Shown: piece by piece, positions 34,151 to 42,878 of the stretch
Layout of the letters: the number at the start of each line of letters is the position of its first letter
Position numbering within the stretch: the first letter of the stretch is position 1
Origin: Pedobacter montanisoli
GTDB taxonomy: Bacteria; Bacteroidota; Bacteroidia; Sphingobacteriales; Sphingobacteriaceae
Direction of reading: 5' to 3'
DNA length: 64,000 nucleotides
Assembly: GCF_022809115.1 (NCBI RefSeq)
Contig: NZ_JALGBH010000001.1
Span: forward strand, 372,001 to 436,000
Position numbers and translations under genes: made by a program
Notes under the pieces: generated by a model
The model's input: the letters and a program-made list of their open reading frames with translations, nothing else
Databases searched by the model: none
Told to the model about the DNA's origin: nothing

Positions 34151-35950
34151 CTATAAACCAGTCCACTTTTTGCGTACTGTTAATTGCATAGGAGTAGGGT
34201 TCTGAACTTCGCTGTATGATAATCTTACGGCTTTATTTGCTGTAAGTTTAACATCCAGTTCTTTCTTTAAGCCATCTCTAACCACTACCACCTTAACAAC
34301 ATCTCCTACTTTCTTGCCTGTAATCTGAGCCATACGTTCAACTGCCAACTCTGCCGGAGCACCATCTATACTTACCAGCTCATCATTTACATTGATACCA
34401 TCTATCCACGCACCCGAATTACGTAATACAGTAGCAATAACTACTTTATTATCTTTTCTCGTTGTTGTTACGCCTAAAAACGGTACATCTCTGTTTGCGT
34501 TCTCATTTACCACATTAAAGCCTGCCATAGCAAGATATTTTGCATAATCTATGTCATCGGTACCATTAATATATTTATCCCAAAAACCGGCAAAGCTAAT
34601 TCCGCTAACCTTCTCTACCATCGCTTTAAATTCTGCATCAGTATAACCTCTTTTTAAGTTTTTGTAATAAAGATCGTACATGGCTTTCATTACATCGTCT
34701 AAACTTTTGGCACCTTTTGTAGCATTGATAATTTCAAGATCCATTAGCATACCTACTGCTTCGCCTTTGGTATAATAAGAAATAGAGTTATTATTAGAGT
34801 TCTCATTAGGGCGATAGCCAATAATCCATGCATCAAAACTTGATGAAGCAACAGATTGAATCTTAGAACCAGGCATGTTCAATACCGTGCCAACACTACC
34901 CAATAAAGGATTTATAAATCCATTGAGATCAACATGTCCGGCTCTGATCATTAATTTATTTCCATAGTATGAGGTAAAGCCTTCGGCTACCCATAAATTA
35001 GTAGTATAATTCTCGTTTTCATAATCAAACGGACCTAAAGCTTTTGGTCTTAAACGTTTAACGTTCCATAGGTGGTAGTATTCATGAGCTACCAACGAAA
35101 GAAAGCTCTTATAACCACGCTCAGTACCATAACCATTTCTTGATGCGCCTAAAGTAGTTGAATTTAAGTGTTCTAAACCACCGCCACCTCTCTCATAATT
35201 GTGAACAATGAAAGTATAATGTTTATTAGGGTTCTCTCCATAAATCTTAGTACCTTCTTCAACAATTTTGGCCATATCTACTTTTAAACGTTCTTTATCG
35301 TAGTTGCCGCCGCCGTACATGGCCACTTCATGTTTTACTCCCGCAGCATCAAATTCAAACACATCCTGATTACCGACTTCTATCGGACTATCGAACAAAA
35401 TATCAAAATCCGAAGCAGTATAAGTGAATTTTTCACCTTTAACTGGTTCTAAACCGGTGCTAACTTTACTCCATGTACTAAAAGGAATGATCTTAACCGT
35501 GCTGGGCGTCTTTATCATCCCATCAGGATACATAAATATACCCGTTGGCGATAAAAACGCATGTGCCTTATCAATGAAAGGTGTACGCACAGAGATTTCA
35601 AAAGCATATACACGATAATTTACCTTAACCGCATTGGCTTTTACATTATGTACACGCCAGGTATTTTTACTGATTTTTTCAAATTTAAGATCCTTTCCGC
35701 CTGCTTTTGCGCCAAAGCTTTCAACACTTTTAGAAAACTCACGAATCAGATATGAGCCTGGTGTCCATGTTGGCATTTTAAGGTCTATATAATTTTTTGC
35801 AGCAATACCTGAAACATTCATTTCGACTTCTGCATAATGTGCCTGTGGTTCTTTAAAGCTTACCTCGAAGCCTATTTTTACCTGCGATTTGCTTGTCATG
35901 CTAATAGATAGTAGTAAAACTAATCCTAAAACAGTTCTTTTTATCATCAT
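34151..35950 (-). CDS. M61 family metallopeptidase with PDZ domain
   Basis: 599 aa (Met at 35950, or Met2 at 35947). Signal peptide. Zinc motif HEYYH at residues 289-293 ('VAHEYYHLWNVKRLRP'), followed by the third ligand region 'LWVAEGFTSYYGNKLM'. A PDZ domain lies near the C-terminus ('RDVPFLGVTTTRKDNKVVIATVLRNSGAWIDGINVNDELVSIDG'). This matches the M61 glycyl-aminopeptidase family at its usual ~600 aa. A TAAATTTG -7-like box on the minus strand (35966-35973) lies 16 bp upstream. Single gene; probably periplasmic or surface. Confidence 0.93.
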   Translation of the reverse strand: MMIKRTVLGLVLLLSISMTSKSQVKIGFEVSFKEPQAHYAEVEMNVSGIAAKNYIDLKMPTWTPGSYLIREFSKSVESFGAKAGGKDLKFEKISKNTWRVHNVKANAVKVNYRVYAFEISVRTPFIDKAHAFLSPTGIFMYPDGMIKTPSTVKIIPFSTWSKVSTGLEPVKGEKFTYTASDFDILFDSPIEVGNQDVFEFDAAGVKHEVAMYGGGNYDKERLKVDMAKIVEEGTKIYGENPNKHYTFIVHNYERGGGGLEHLNSTTLGASRNGYGTERGYKSFLSLVAHEYYHLWNVKRLRPKALGPFDYENENYTTNLWVAEGFTSYYGNKLMIRAGHVDLNGFINPLLGSVGTVLNMPGSKIQSVASSSFDAWIIGYRPNENSNNNSISYYTKGEAVGMLMDLEIINATKGAKSLDDVMKAMYDLYYKNLKRGYTDAEFKAMVEKVSGISFAGFWDKYINGTDDIDYAKYLAMAGFNVVNENANRDVPFLGVTTTRKDNKVVIATVLRNSGAWIDGINVNDELVSIDGAPAELAVERMAQITGKKVGDVVKVVVVRDGLKKELDVKLTANKAVRLSYSEVQNPTPMQLTVRKKWTGL

Positions 35951-36040
35951 AATTTAAGTTTACCACAAATTTAAAATTTAAAATAAATTATCAGCCTACC
36001 TGCTTTATTTAACTGCTGTAACATACTTACTACAAGTAGC

Positions 36041-36068
36041 TTTGTAAAAAAACATTTAGATATTTTTG
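36041..36068 (+). promoter_or_regulatory. Promoter of the RND efflux operon
   Basis: TTTG -33 box (36041-36044) and perfect -7 box TATTTTTG (36061-36068), 16 nt apart, slightly short of the usual 17-23. The ATG is 25 bp further on. Confidence 0.5.
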
Positions 36069-36093
36069 TATGTTAGCGTAACAAGCTCAATTT

Positions 36094-37170
36094 ATGAAAA
36101 AAAGATATTTTATTTACTTCCTACTAATTGCTGGCCTTGCTTATCTGATTTTTTACCGCATTGGCGAAAATAAAAAAATAGAGGGACCGGGTAAAGGTGG
36201 CTCAAAAAAAGATAAAAAAGGTGATGGTCCGGCCTTAAATGTTGAAGGTGTAATTGTAAAAACTTCGAGCTTTACCAATAACCTTGAACTAACGGGTAGT
36301 ATAGAGCCTAATGAAGCTGTAAGTTTACAGAGCGAAGTTTCAGGATTAGTTACCGGAATTTACTTTACAGAAGGTTCCAGCGTAGCTAAAGGAACACTAT
36401 TAGTTAAGATCAATGATAAAGATATACAGGCACAGATCAAAGATATCAACACCAAAGAAAAGCTTGCCGCAACAAATGAAGATAGAGCGAAACAACTCTT
36501 ACAAAAAGGTGCTATCAGCCAGGAAGAATATGATACTTCATTAGCAGATCTTCAATCTATAAGAGCCCAGACACAGGTATTAAAAGCGCAATTGGCCAAA
36601 ACATCCATTTATGCTCCTTTTAGTGGTAAGATTGGTTTACGCTCTATTTCCTTGGGCGAATACCTTACACCGAATAAGATAATAGCGAATTTATTGAGCA
36701 CTAATCCAGTAAAGATCTCTTTTTCTTTACCTGAACGTTATGCTTCACAGATCAAGAACAATACACCTATCAAATTTACCATTGATGCTTCTCATAAAAC
36801 ATTTGAGGGCCGTGTATTTGCTATAGAACCGGGTATTAACCAACAAACCCGTACTTTAAATGTTAAAGCTCTTGCCAGGAATGACAAAAACGAACTTGTT
36901 CCGGGTTCTTTTGCCAAGGTAAGTTTAGATCTGCAAACGATTAGCAACGCCATTTTAATTCCAACAGAAGCCATTATTCCTATTCTGGATGGTAAAATGG
37001 TTTACACGGTAAAAGATGGCAAAGCCCAAAAAGTAAATGTAGAAGCAGGAACCAGAACGGCTACCAGCATCCTGATCCAATCGGGTTTAAATGTTGGCGA
37101 TACGGTATTAACCACCGGCGCTATGGCTGTAAAGCAAGGTTCTTCTGTAAAAGTTAAGGTTGTAAATTAA
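36094..37170 (+). CDS. RND efflux periplasmic adaptor (MFP/HlyD family)
   Basis: 358 aa. One N-terminal membrane anchor ('YFIYFLLIAGLAYLIFYRIG'). Biotinyl-lipoyl-like halves: 'GSIEPNEAVSLQSEVSGLVTGIYFTEGSSVAKGTLLVKIND' and 'KTSIYAPFSGKIGLRSISLGEYLTP', with an alpha-hairpin between; then beta-barrel and membrane-proximal domains. Bridges the inner-membrane pump and the outer-membrane channel. First gene of the operon; the pump gene starts 10 bp later. No regulator gene is adjacent. Confidence 0.95.
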   Translation: MKKRYFIYFLLIAGLAYLIFYRIGENKKIEGPGKGGSKKDKKGDGPALNVEGVIVKTSSFTNNLELTGSIEPNEAVSLQSEVSGLVTGIYFTEGSSVAKGTLLVKINDKDIQAQIKDINTKEKLAATNEDRAKQLLQKGAISQEEYDTSLADLQSIRAQTQVLKAQLAKTSIYAPFSGKIGLRSISLGEYLTPNKIIANLLSTNPVKISFSLPERYASQIKNNTPIKFTIDASHKTFEGRVFAIEPGINQQTRTLNVKALARNDKNELVPGSFAKVSLDLQTISNAILIPTEAIIPILDGKMVYTVKDGKAQKVNVEAGTRTATSILIQSGLNVGDTVLTTGAMAVKQGSSVKVKVVN

Positions 37171-37180
37171 AGAAATTGCC

Positions 37181-40100
37181 ATGAGTATCTCTACCACCAG
37201 TATAAAACGCCCGGTGCTGGCAATTGTAATGAACCTGATCATTGTACTATTTGGTATAATAGGTTATAATTTTTTGGGTATCAGAGAATATCCATCCATA
37301 GATCCAACTATTATATCTGTTCGTACTTCTTATCCTGGGGCAAATGCAGACATTATTGAATCGCAGATTACCGAACCTTTAGAAAAGTCAATTAACTCTA
37401 TTGACGGGATCAGGAACATCACCTCATCTAGTAACCAAGGTTCAAGTAATATTACCATAGAATTTAATTTAGGAAAAGATATTAATGAGGCTGCTAACGA
37501 TGTACGTGATAAAGTGTCGCAAGCTGCCCGAAGTCTTCCGAAAGATATTGACGGTTTACCAACAGTAAGTAAAGCAGACGCAAACTCTGATGCGATCATA
37601 TCCATGACCATACAAAGCGATAAGCGGGGTGTGACCGATTTGAGTGATTTTGCAGAAAATGTAATTGCCGACCGCATACAAACCATTCCTGGGGTAAGTA
37701 GCATGCAAATACAGGGGCAACGTAAATATGCCATGCGTTTGCGTATAGATCCTAACAAGCTTGCTTCTTATGGATTAACTACTCAAGATATTGTATCTGC
37801 TCTCGATCGTGAAAACGTTGAGTTACCTTCGGGCAAACTTACAGGTGCCGCTACCGAACTTACGGTAAAAACGATGGGTAAACTTACCAACGCTGAACAG
37901 TTTAACAACCTGATCTTAAAATCAGATAGCAACAGCGTGGTCAAGTTACAAGATGTAGCCGTTGCCGAAATAGGTTCTGAGAACGAGGAAACTATTTTAC
38001 GCGAATCAGGTAAACCGATGGTTGCCATTGGTGTTATTCCGCAACCGGGGGCAAACTACTTAGATATCAGTAAAGAATTTTATAAACGATTAGAAAAACT
38101 AAAAACAGATGTACCTCAGGACATACAATTGAAGGTTTCGCTTGATACAACAAAATTCATCAAGAAATCAGTTACCGAAGTGGCGGAGACCATCCTCATC
38201 TCCTTAGTGCTGGTAATCCTGATTATTTACCTGTTCTTTAGAGATTGGGGAATTGCATTCAGGCCACTGATTGATATTCCGGTTTCATTAATTGCCACTT
38301 TCTTTATCATGTATATTTTTGGTTTCTCCATCAATGTACTTACTTTATTAGCTATTGTTTTAGCTACAGGCCTGGTGGTTGATGATGGTATTGTGGTAAC
38401 TGAGAACATCTTTAAAAAAATTGAAGAAGGTTACAGCCCTATTGAGGCCGCCATTAAAGGCTCTAACGAAATATTTTTTGCTGTAATCTCTATTTCTATA
38501 ACCTTAGCTGCGGTGTTTTTACCTGTAATATTCTTACAGGGATTTGTAGGGCGGCTTTTCAGGGAATTTGGGGTGGTGATTGGTGCGGCAGTGCTCATTT
38601 CTGCATTTGTATCGTTAACATTAACGCCAATGTTAAACGCTTATTTAATGAAAAAAGGTGGGCATGCACCTTCTAAATTTTATAAGTTCACTGAACCTTA
38701 TTTCATTAAGCTTAACGATACTTATAAGCACAGCCTCAATTCGTTTTTAAAACGCCGGTGGCTGGCCATTCCTATATTGGTAATCTGTACAGCATTAATT
38801 GCGCTTTTCTGGAACTTATTAAAAAAGGAAACCGCTCCTTACGATGACCGTAGCGCTATAAACATGAATGTTACCACGCCAGAAGGATCTTCTTTTGCTT
38901 ATACTGATAGGTTTATCATGAAGATAAACCAAATGGTGCAAGACTCCGTTCCTGAGAAAAACGTTAACATCACCATCTCTTCGCCCGGATTTGGCGGTTC
39001 TTCTACCAACTCTGGTTTTGTACGCATGGGTCTTGTTGATCCCGAAGACCGGGAAAGAAGTCAAAAAGACATTGCAGAGATGCTAACCAAAATTACCCGT
39101 AAATATACCGAGGGTAAAGTAACCGTTACCCAGCAACCTACTATATCAGTAGGGAGACGTGGCGGTTTACCTATCAGCTATATCATACAGGCTCAAAACT
39201 TTGATAAGCTAAGAGAAAAGTTGCCGTTGTTTATGGATGAGGTAGCTAATGACCCTACATTTACAACTTCTGACGTAAACTTAAAGTTCAATAAGCCTGA
39301 AATAAATCTTACCATAGATCGCGAAAAGGCGAAAAATCTTGGTGTTTCTACTGTTGATATTGCGCAGACACTACAATTAGGATTAAGTGGACAACGTTTC
39401 TCTTATTTCTTTATGAACGGCAAGCAATACCAGGTTATTGGGCAATTTGATGTTAGTGACAGAAAAGATCCTTTAGATTTAAGTTCTGTATATGTACGTA
39501 ACAATAAAGGAGCACTTATTCAGTTGGACAACCTGATTATTTCTAAGGAGCAGAGCAATCCTCCGCAGTTGTATCATAATAACAGATTTATCTCTGCTAC
39601 GATATCTGCTGGTTTAGCTCCGGGCAAAAGCATTGGTGATGGTATTGAGGCGATGGATAAGATTGCGGCAAAAGTACTGGATGACAGTTTTACAACAGAT
39701 TTAAGTGGTGAGTCAAGAGATTTTAAAGAAAGCTCATCCAATACTATGTTTGCTTTTGGATTAGCCTTGTTATTGGTTTACCTGATATTATCTGCACAGT
39801 TTGAAAGTTTTAAAGACCCTATTATTATCATTTTAACGGTACCTATGGCTGTTGCAGGTGCTTTTCTATCGTTATGGTTATGTGGCCAAAGCTGGAATAT
39901 TTTCAGCCAAATTGGGACAATCATGCTTATCGGTTTGGTTACCAAAAACGGTATCTTAATTGTTGAGTTTGCCAACCAGCTAAAAGAACAAGGAAAACCT
40001 GTACAAGAAGCGATCAGAGAAGCAGCAGTTTCCAGATTAAGACCTATTTTAATGACCAGTTTGGCTATTGCATTCGGTGCATTACCTATTGCTTTAGCAT

Positions 40101-40309
40101 TAGGGGCGGCCGCCAAAAGTAGAATGAGTATGGGTACGGTAATTATTGGCGGTACGTTATTCTCATTAATATTAACCCTGTTTGTAATACCTGCTATTTA
40201 TTCTTTCTGGTCTAAGGAACATAAAGAAAACAAGGAGCTTAAAGCCTCTTTAGCTTCTGCCGAGCAGGATAGTACAAATAAAGACCCAGAATTAGCAAAT
40301 GAAAAATAA
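37181..40309 (+). CDS. RND efflux pump, HAE-1-like permease
   Basis: 1042 aa, the normal size. Twelve membrane segments in two blocks with large periplasmic loops. Proton-relay residues are present: Asp401-Asp402 in 'LVVDDGIVVTENIF' and Lys922 in 'LVTKNGILIVEF'. The N-terminal 'KRPVLAIVMNLIIVLFGIIGYNFLGIREYPSIDPTII' is typical of the AcrB/MexB group. Exports drugs or toxic compounds using proton motive force; substrate not predictable. The TolC-like gene overlaps its end by 11 bp. Confidence 0.96.
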   Translation: MSISTTSIKRPVLAIVMNLIIVLFGIIGYNFLGIREYPSIDPTIISVRTSYPGANADIIESQITEPLEKSINSIDGIRNITSSSNQGSSNITIEFNLGKDINEAANDVRDKVSQAARSLPKDIDGLPTVSKADANSDAIISMTIQSDKRGVTDLSDFAENVIADRIQTIPGVSSMQIQGQRKYAMRLRIDPNKLASYGLTTQDIVSALDRENVELPSGKLTGAATELTVKTMGKLTNAEQFNNLILKSDSNSVVKLQDVAVAEIGSENEETILRESGKPMVAIGVIPQPGANYLDISKEFYKRLEKLKTDVPQDIQLKVSLDTTKFIKKSVTEVAETILISLVLVILIIYLFFRDWGIAFRPLIDIPVSLIATFFIMYIFGFSINVLTLLAIVLATGLVVDDGIVVTENIFKKIEEGYSPIEAAIKGSNEIFFAVISISITLAAVFLPVIFLQGFVGRLFREFGVVIGAAVLISAFVSLTLTPMLNAYLMKKGGHAPSKFYKFTEPYFIKLNDTYKHSLNSFLKRRWLAIPILVICTALIALFWNLLKKETAPYDDRSAINMNVTTPEGSSFAYTDRFIMKINQMVQDSVPEKNVNITISSPGFGGSSTNSGFVRMGLVDPEDRERSQKDIAEMLTKITRKYTEGKVTVTQQPTISVGRRGGLPISYIIQAQNFDKLREKLPLFMDEVANDPTFTTSDVNLKFNKPEINLTIDREKAKNLGVSTVDIAQTLQLGLSGQRFSYFFMNGKQYQVIGQFDVSDRKDPLDLSSVYVRNNKGALIQLDNLIISKEQSNPPQLYHNNRFISATISAGLAPGKSIGDGIEAMDKIAAKVLDDSFTTDLSGESRDFKESSSNTMFAFGLALLLVYLILSAQFESFKDPIIIILTVPMAVAGAFLSLWLCGQSWNIFSQIGTIMLIGLVTKNGILIVEFANQLKEQGKPVQEAIREAAVSRLRPILMTSLAIAFGALPIALALGAAAKSRMSMGTVIIGGTLFSLILTLFVIPAIYSFWSKEHKENKELKASLASAEQDSTNKDPELANEK

Positions 40310-41615
40310 GCAGATTATATTTTTGGTATCGTTGATCTTTATCTTGATGCAGCAAAAGTTATTTGCTCAAAATGTTCTTTCATTAAAAGATGCCATTCAG
40401 ATTACTTTACAGAACAACTACGATATCAAACTTGTAAAGAATGATTTAGAAATCTCTAAAAATAATGCAACACTTGGAAATTCGGGGATGTTACCTACGG
40501 CTACAGGAAATTTCGGTACGGGTGGAAGCATACAGAATACAGTACAAACACAATCAACAGGTACGCAACGTGTAACAGATGGGGCTAAGAACAGCAATCT
40601 CACTTATGGAATTGGCTTGGATTGGACCATATTTGATGGTTTTAAGATGTTTGCCAGTTATGATAAATTTAAAGCTTTAGAGAAACAGGGCGAAACCAAT
40701 CTAAAGATACAGATACTGAATAGTATAGCCGATGTTGTGGCTGCCTATTACAACATTGTAAAACAACAGCAGCAGGTAATGGTAGCCGATAGCAGTTTGG
40801 ATATCTCAAACATGCGGCTTAGAATTGCTCAGAATAAATTAAAAATAGGCAAAGGCTCTAAACTAGATGTACTTTCTGCTACTGTAGATTACAATGCAGA
40901 TACATCTAATTACTTACAACAGAAAAATCTACTGAACAATTATAAGATTGCTTTGAATAGTCTTTTAGCCCGAGAGACCAATACTTCTTTTACGGTAAAC
41001 AGTGAAATAGATTTAGAAGCCACCTTAAATTACAATGAATTAACAACCCAGGCTGAACAACTAAGCCCTGCTTTACAAAATGCATTAATCAACAAAAAGA
41101 TTGCCGAGTTATCTCTTAAGCAGGTTTACGCAAATCGCTATCCAAAAATTAGTGTAAACGGTGGCTATGACTTTAACCGTAGCCAATCGCCTACCGGGTT
41201 TAATACCCAGTTTAGATCCAACGGATTTAGTTATGGATTAACGGCAAGCCTTAACTTATTTAACGGCTTTGTACAGCGTCAAAATGAACGTAATGCAAAA
41301 GTAGAGATTAATTCATCCCAACTACAAATAGATAAGACCAAGCAGGACATCTTAACTAAATTAGCTTCGGCCTATCAGGATTATATTACTTTTTTAGACC
41401 TGATCAAATTAGAAAAAAATAACCTTGATATTGCTAAACAGAATTTAGACATTACCTTAGAAAAATATCGCCTGGGAAGTATCACCCCACTTGAACTGAG
41501 AGAGGCACAAAAAAATGAATTAGATGCCAATAACAGATTCTTAGAAACTAAATATCAGGCTAAGCTCGCAGAGTTGAGTTTAAAACAAATTAGCGGAACG
41601 TTAAATTTGAATTAA
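40299..41615 (+). CDS. TolC family outer-membrane efflux protein
   Basis: 438 aa. Signal peptide MKNKQIIFLVSLIFILMQQKLFAQ. Two OEP repeats with long helices ('LSLKDAIQITLQNNYDIKLVKNDLEISKNNATLGNSGMLP', 'NNLDIAKQNLDITLEKYRLGSITPLELREAQKNELDANNRFLETKYQAKLAELSL'). Trimeric outer-membrane channel of the same efflux system; its start overlaps the pump gene by 11 bp. Confidence 0.95.
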   Translation: MKNKQIIFLVSLIFILMQQKLFAQNVLSLKDAIQITLQNNYDIKLVKNDLEISKNNATLGNSGMLPTATGNFGTGGSIQNTVQTQSTGTQRVTDGAKNSNLTYGIGLDWTIFDGFKMFASYDKFKALEKQGETNLKIQILNSIADVVAAYYNIVKQQQQVMVADSSLDISNMRLRIAQNKLKIGKGSKLDVLSATVDYNADTSNYLQQKNLLNNYKIALNSLLARETNTSFTVNSEIDLEATLNYNELTTQAEQLSPALQNALINKKIAELSLKQVYANRYPKISVNGGYDFNRSQSPTGFNTQFRSNGFSYGLTASLNLFNGFVQRQNERNAKVEINSSQLQIDKTKQDILTKLASAYQDYITFLDLIKLEKNNLDIAKQNLDITLEKYRLGSITPLELREAQKNELDANNRFLETKYQAKLAELSLKQISGTLNLN

Positions 41616-41632
41616 TTTATTATTTTTAGAGC

Positions 41633-42499
41633 ATGATTTTAGTTGCCGATAGCGGATCTTCCAAAACAGATTGGATTGCTCATAATTCTAAAGAAACATT
41701 AGATTTCCATACCCAGGGCATTAACCCGTATTTTTTGAATTCGCAGGAGATCATAAAGATCTTAAGTAAGAATAAAGATCTTTCAAAAATAGCTGCGGAG
41801 GTAAAAGAAATCTATTTTTTTGGCGCAGGTTGCTCTTCTCCTGATAAACGGGAAGTGGTATCCAATGCTTTATCTTCTTTCTTTAAGAATGCTTATGTTA
41901 GTGTAGATCATGATCTGATAGGTTCTGCTTATGCAACATGCGGAGACAAGAAAGGATTATCCTGTATTCTAGGAACAGGCTCTAATATCGCCTATTATGA
42001 TGGCAAGGACGTTTATCCCGGTAAACATGGTTTAGGTTATATTTTAGGTGATGAAGGTTCCGGCACCTTTTTTGGCAGAAGAGTGCTTTTATCTTATCTC
42101 TATAAAACAATGCCGGCAGAATTGAGAGAGAAGTTTAAGCAAACTTATCCGGTAACCAAAGATATTGTAATAGAGCATATTTATCAAAAGCCTTTCCCTA
42201 ATTCATATCTAGCAGCATTTAGCAAATTCATGGCAGCTAACAAATCTCATCCTTTTATTCAAAACCTGCTTAAAGATGGTTTCCAGGAATTCATAGATAG
42301 TAATGTTAAAGACTATAAGAATTACAGGTCATTAGAATGCAGCTTTGTAGGTTCAATTGCTTATTACTATCAGGATGAACTTAAAGCTGTTTTTGCAGCA
42401 AATGATATTAAAATAGGAAAAATCTTGCAAAAGCCGGTTGAGGGCATCTTTGAATATATCTTAAAAAGAGAAGGAATAGGTCAGCTACAAAGTGTTTAA
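41633..42499 (+). CDS. BadF/BadG/BcrA/BcrD-type ATPase, N-acetylglucosamine kinase-like
   Basis: 288 aa. ASKHA-fold sugar kinase features: phosphate-1 motif 'MILVADSGSSKTDWI' (residues 1-15), 'GAGCSSPDKREVV', phosphate-2 motif 'SCILGTGSNIAYYDG', 'LGYILGDEGSGTFFGRRVL'. The closest family is the eukaryote-type GlcNAc kinase found in Bacteroidota, which phosphorylates an amino sugar in the cytoplasm, for example in cell-wall recycling. It follows the TolC gene by 17 bp, so it may be a fourth gene of the efflux operon although the function is unrelated. Its stop is 6 bp from that of a convergent gene. Confidence 0.88.
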   Translation: MILVADSGSSKTDWIAHNSKETLDFHTQGINPYFLNSQEIIKILSKNKDLSKIAAEVKEIYFFGAGCSSPDKREVVSNALSSFFKNAYVSVDHDLIGSAYATCGDKKGLSCILGTGSNIAYYDGKDVYPGKHGLGYILGDEGSGTFFGRRVLLSYLYKTMPAELREKFKQTYPVTKDIVIEHIYQKPFPNSYLAAFSKFMAANKSHPFIQNLLKDGFQEFIDSNVKDYKNYRSLECSFVGSIAYYYQDELKAVFAANDIKIGKILQKPVEGIFEYILKREGIGQLQSV

Positions 42500-42511
42500 T
42501 TCTTATTAAAC
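42494..42511. terminator. AT-rich palindrome spanning two convergent stop codons
   Basis: GTTTAAT (42494-42500) / ATTAAAC (42505-42511), 4-nt loop, followed by TTTTT on the plus strand. It contains the stop codon of each gene. Weak as a terminator because the stem has only one G-C pair. Confidence 0.35.
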
Positions 42512-42772
42512 TTTTTCAGCAGTTTGACTTTCTTCTTTTCTCTTATCATTAATTTTTTTCAGGCCATAGGCTACACCCGCAGCAATAAGCAGGCTTGCTC
42601 CTCCATCAAAAGGCACATTCACATCATCAGGATCACAAGGTTCATCAGGATCAGGACATGGGAAACCCTGAGCATGTACTGTTGTTGTTAAAACCAACAA
42701 CCCTAAAAACACATATACAATTTTCTTATAAATACTCTTCAAAACTTTGTTTGTTATTGTTCTTAGTAGCAA
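42506..42772 (-). CDS. Small PID-CTERM-like sorting-signal protein
   Basis: 88 aa. N-terminal signal peptide ('IVYVFLGLLVLTTTVHAQ'), a short Pro/Asp/Cys-rich linker ('FPCPDPDEPCDPDD'), then a C-terminal 'VPFDGGASLLIAAGVAYGLKKINDKRK': a P-x-D-G-G motif, one hydrophobic segment and a basic tail. This matches the PID-CTERM type of C-terminal sorting signal in Bacteroidota (thought to be handled like exosortase/sortase substrates). Nearly the whole mature protein is the signal, so the cargo is tiny. Located beside three T9SS cargo genes. Confidence 0.7.
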   Translation of the reverse strand: MLLRTITNKVLKSIYKKIVYVFLGLLVLTTTVHAQGFPCPDPDEPCDPDDVNVPFDGGASLLIAAGVAYGLKKINDKRKEESQTAEKV

Positions 42773-42878
42773 TTAATTACAATTATACCATTTTTTGATA
42801 AAACCCCTCCCATCAACCTGTTATTTTTATTCCTTATTTTATTTATAACAGGTTATCACATCTTTAGCAACTGTTGTT

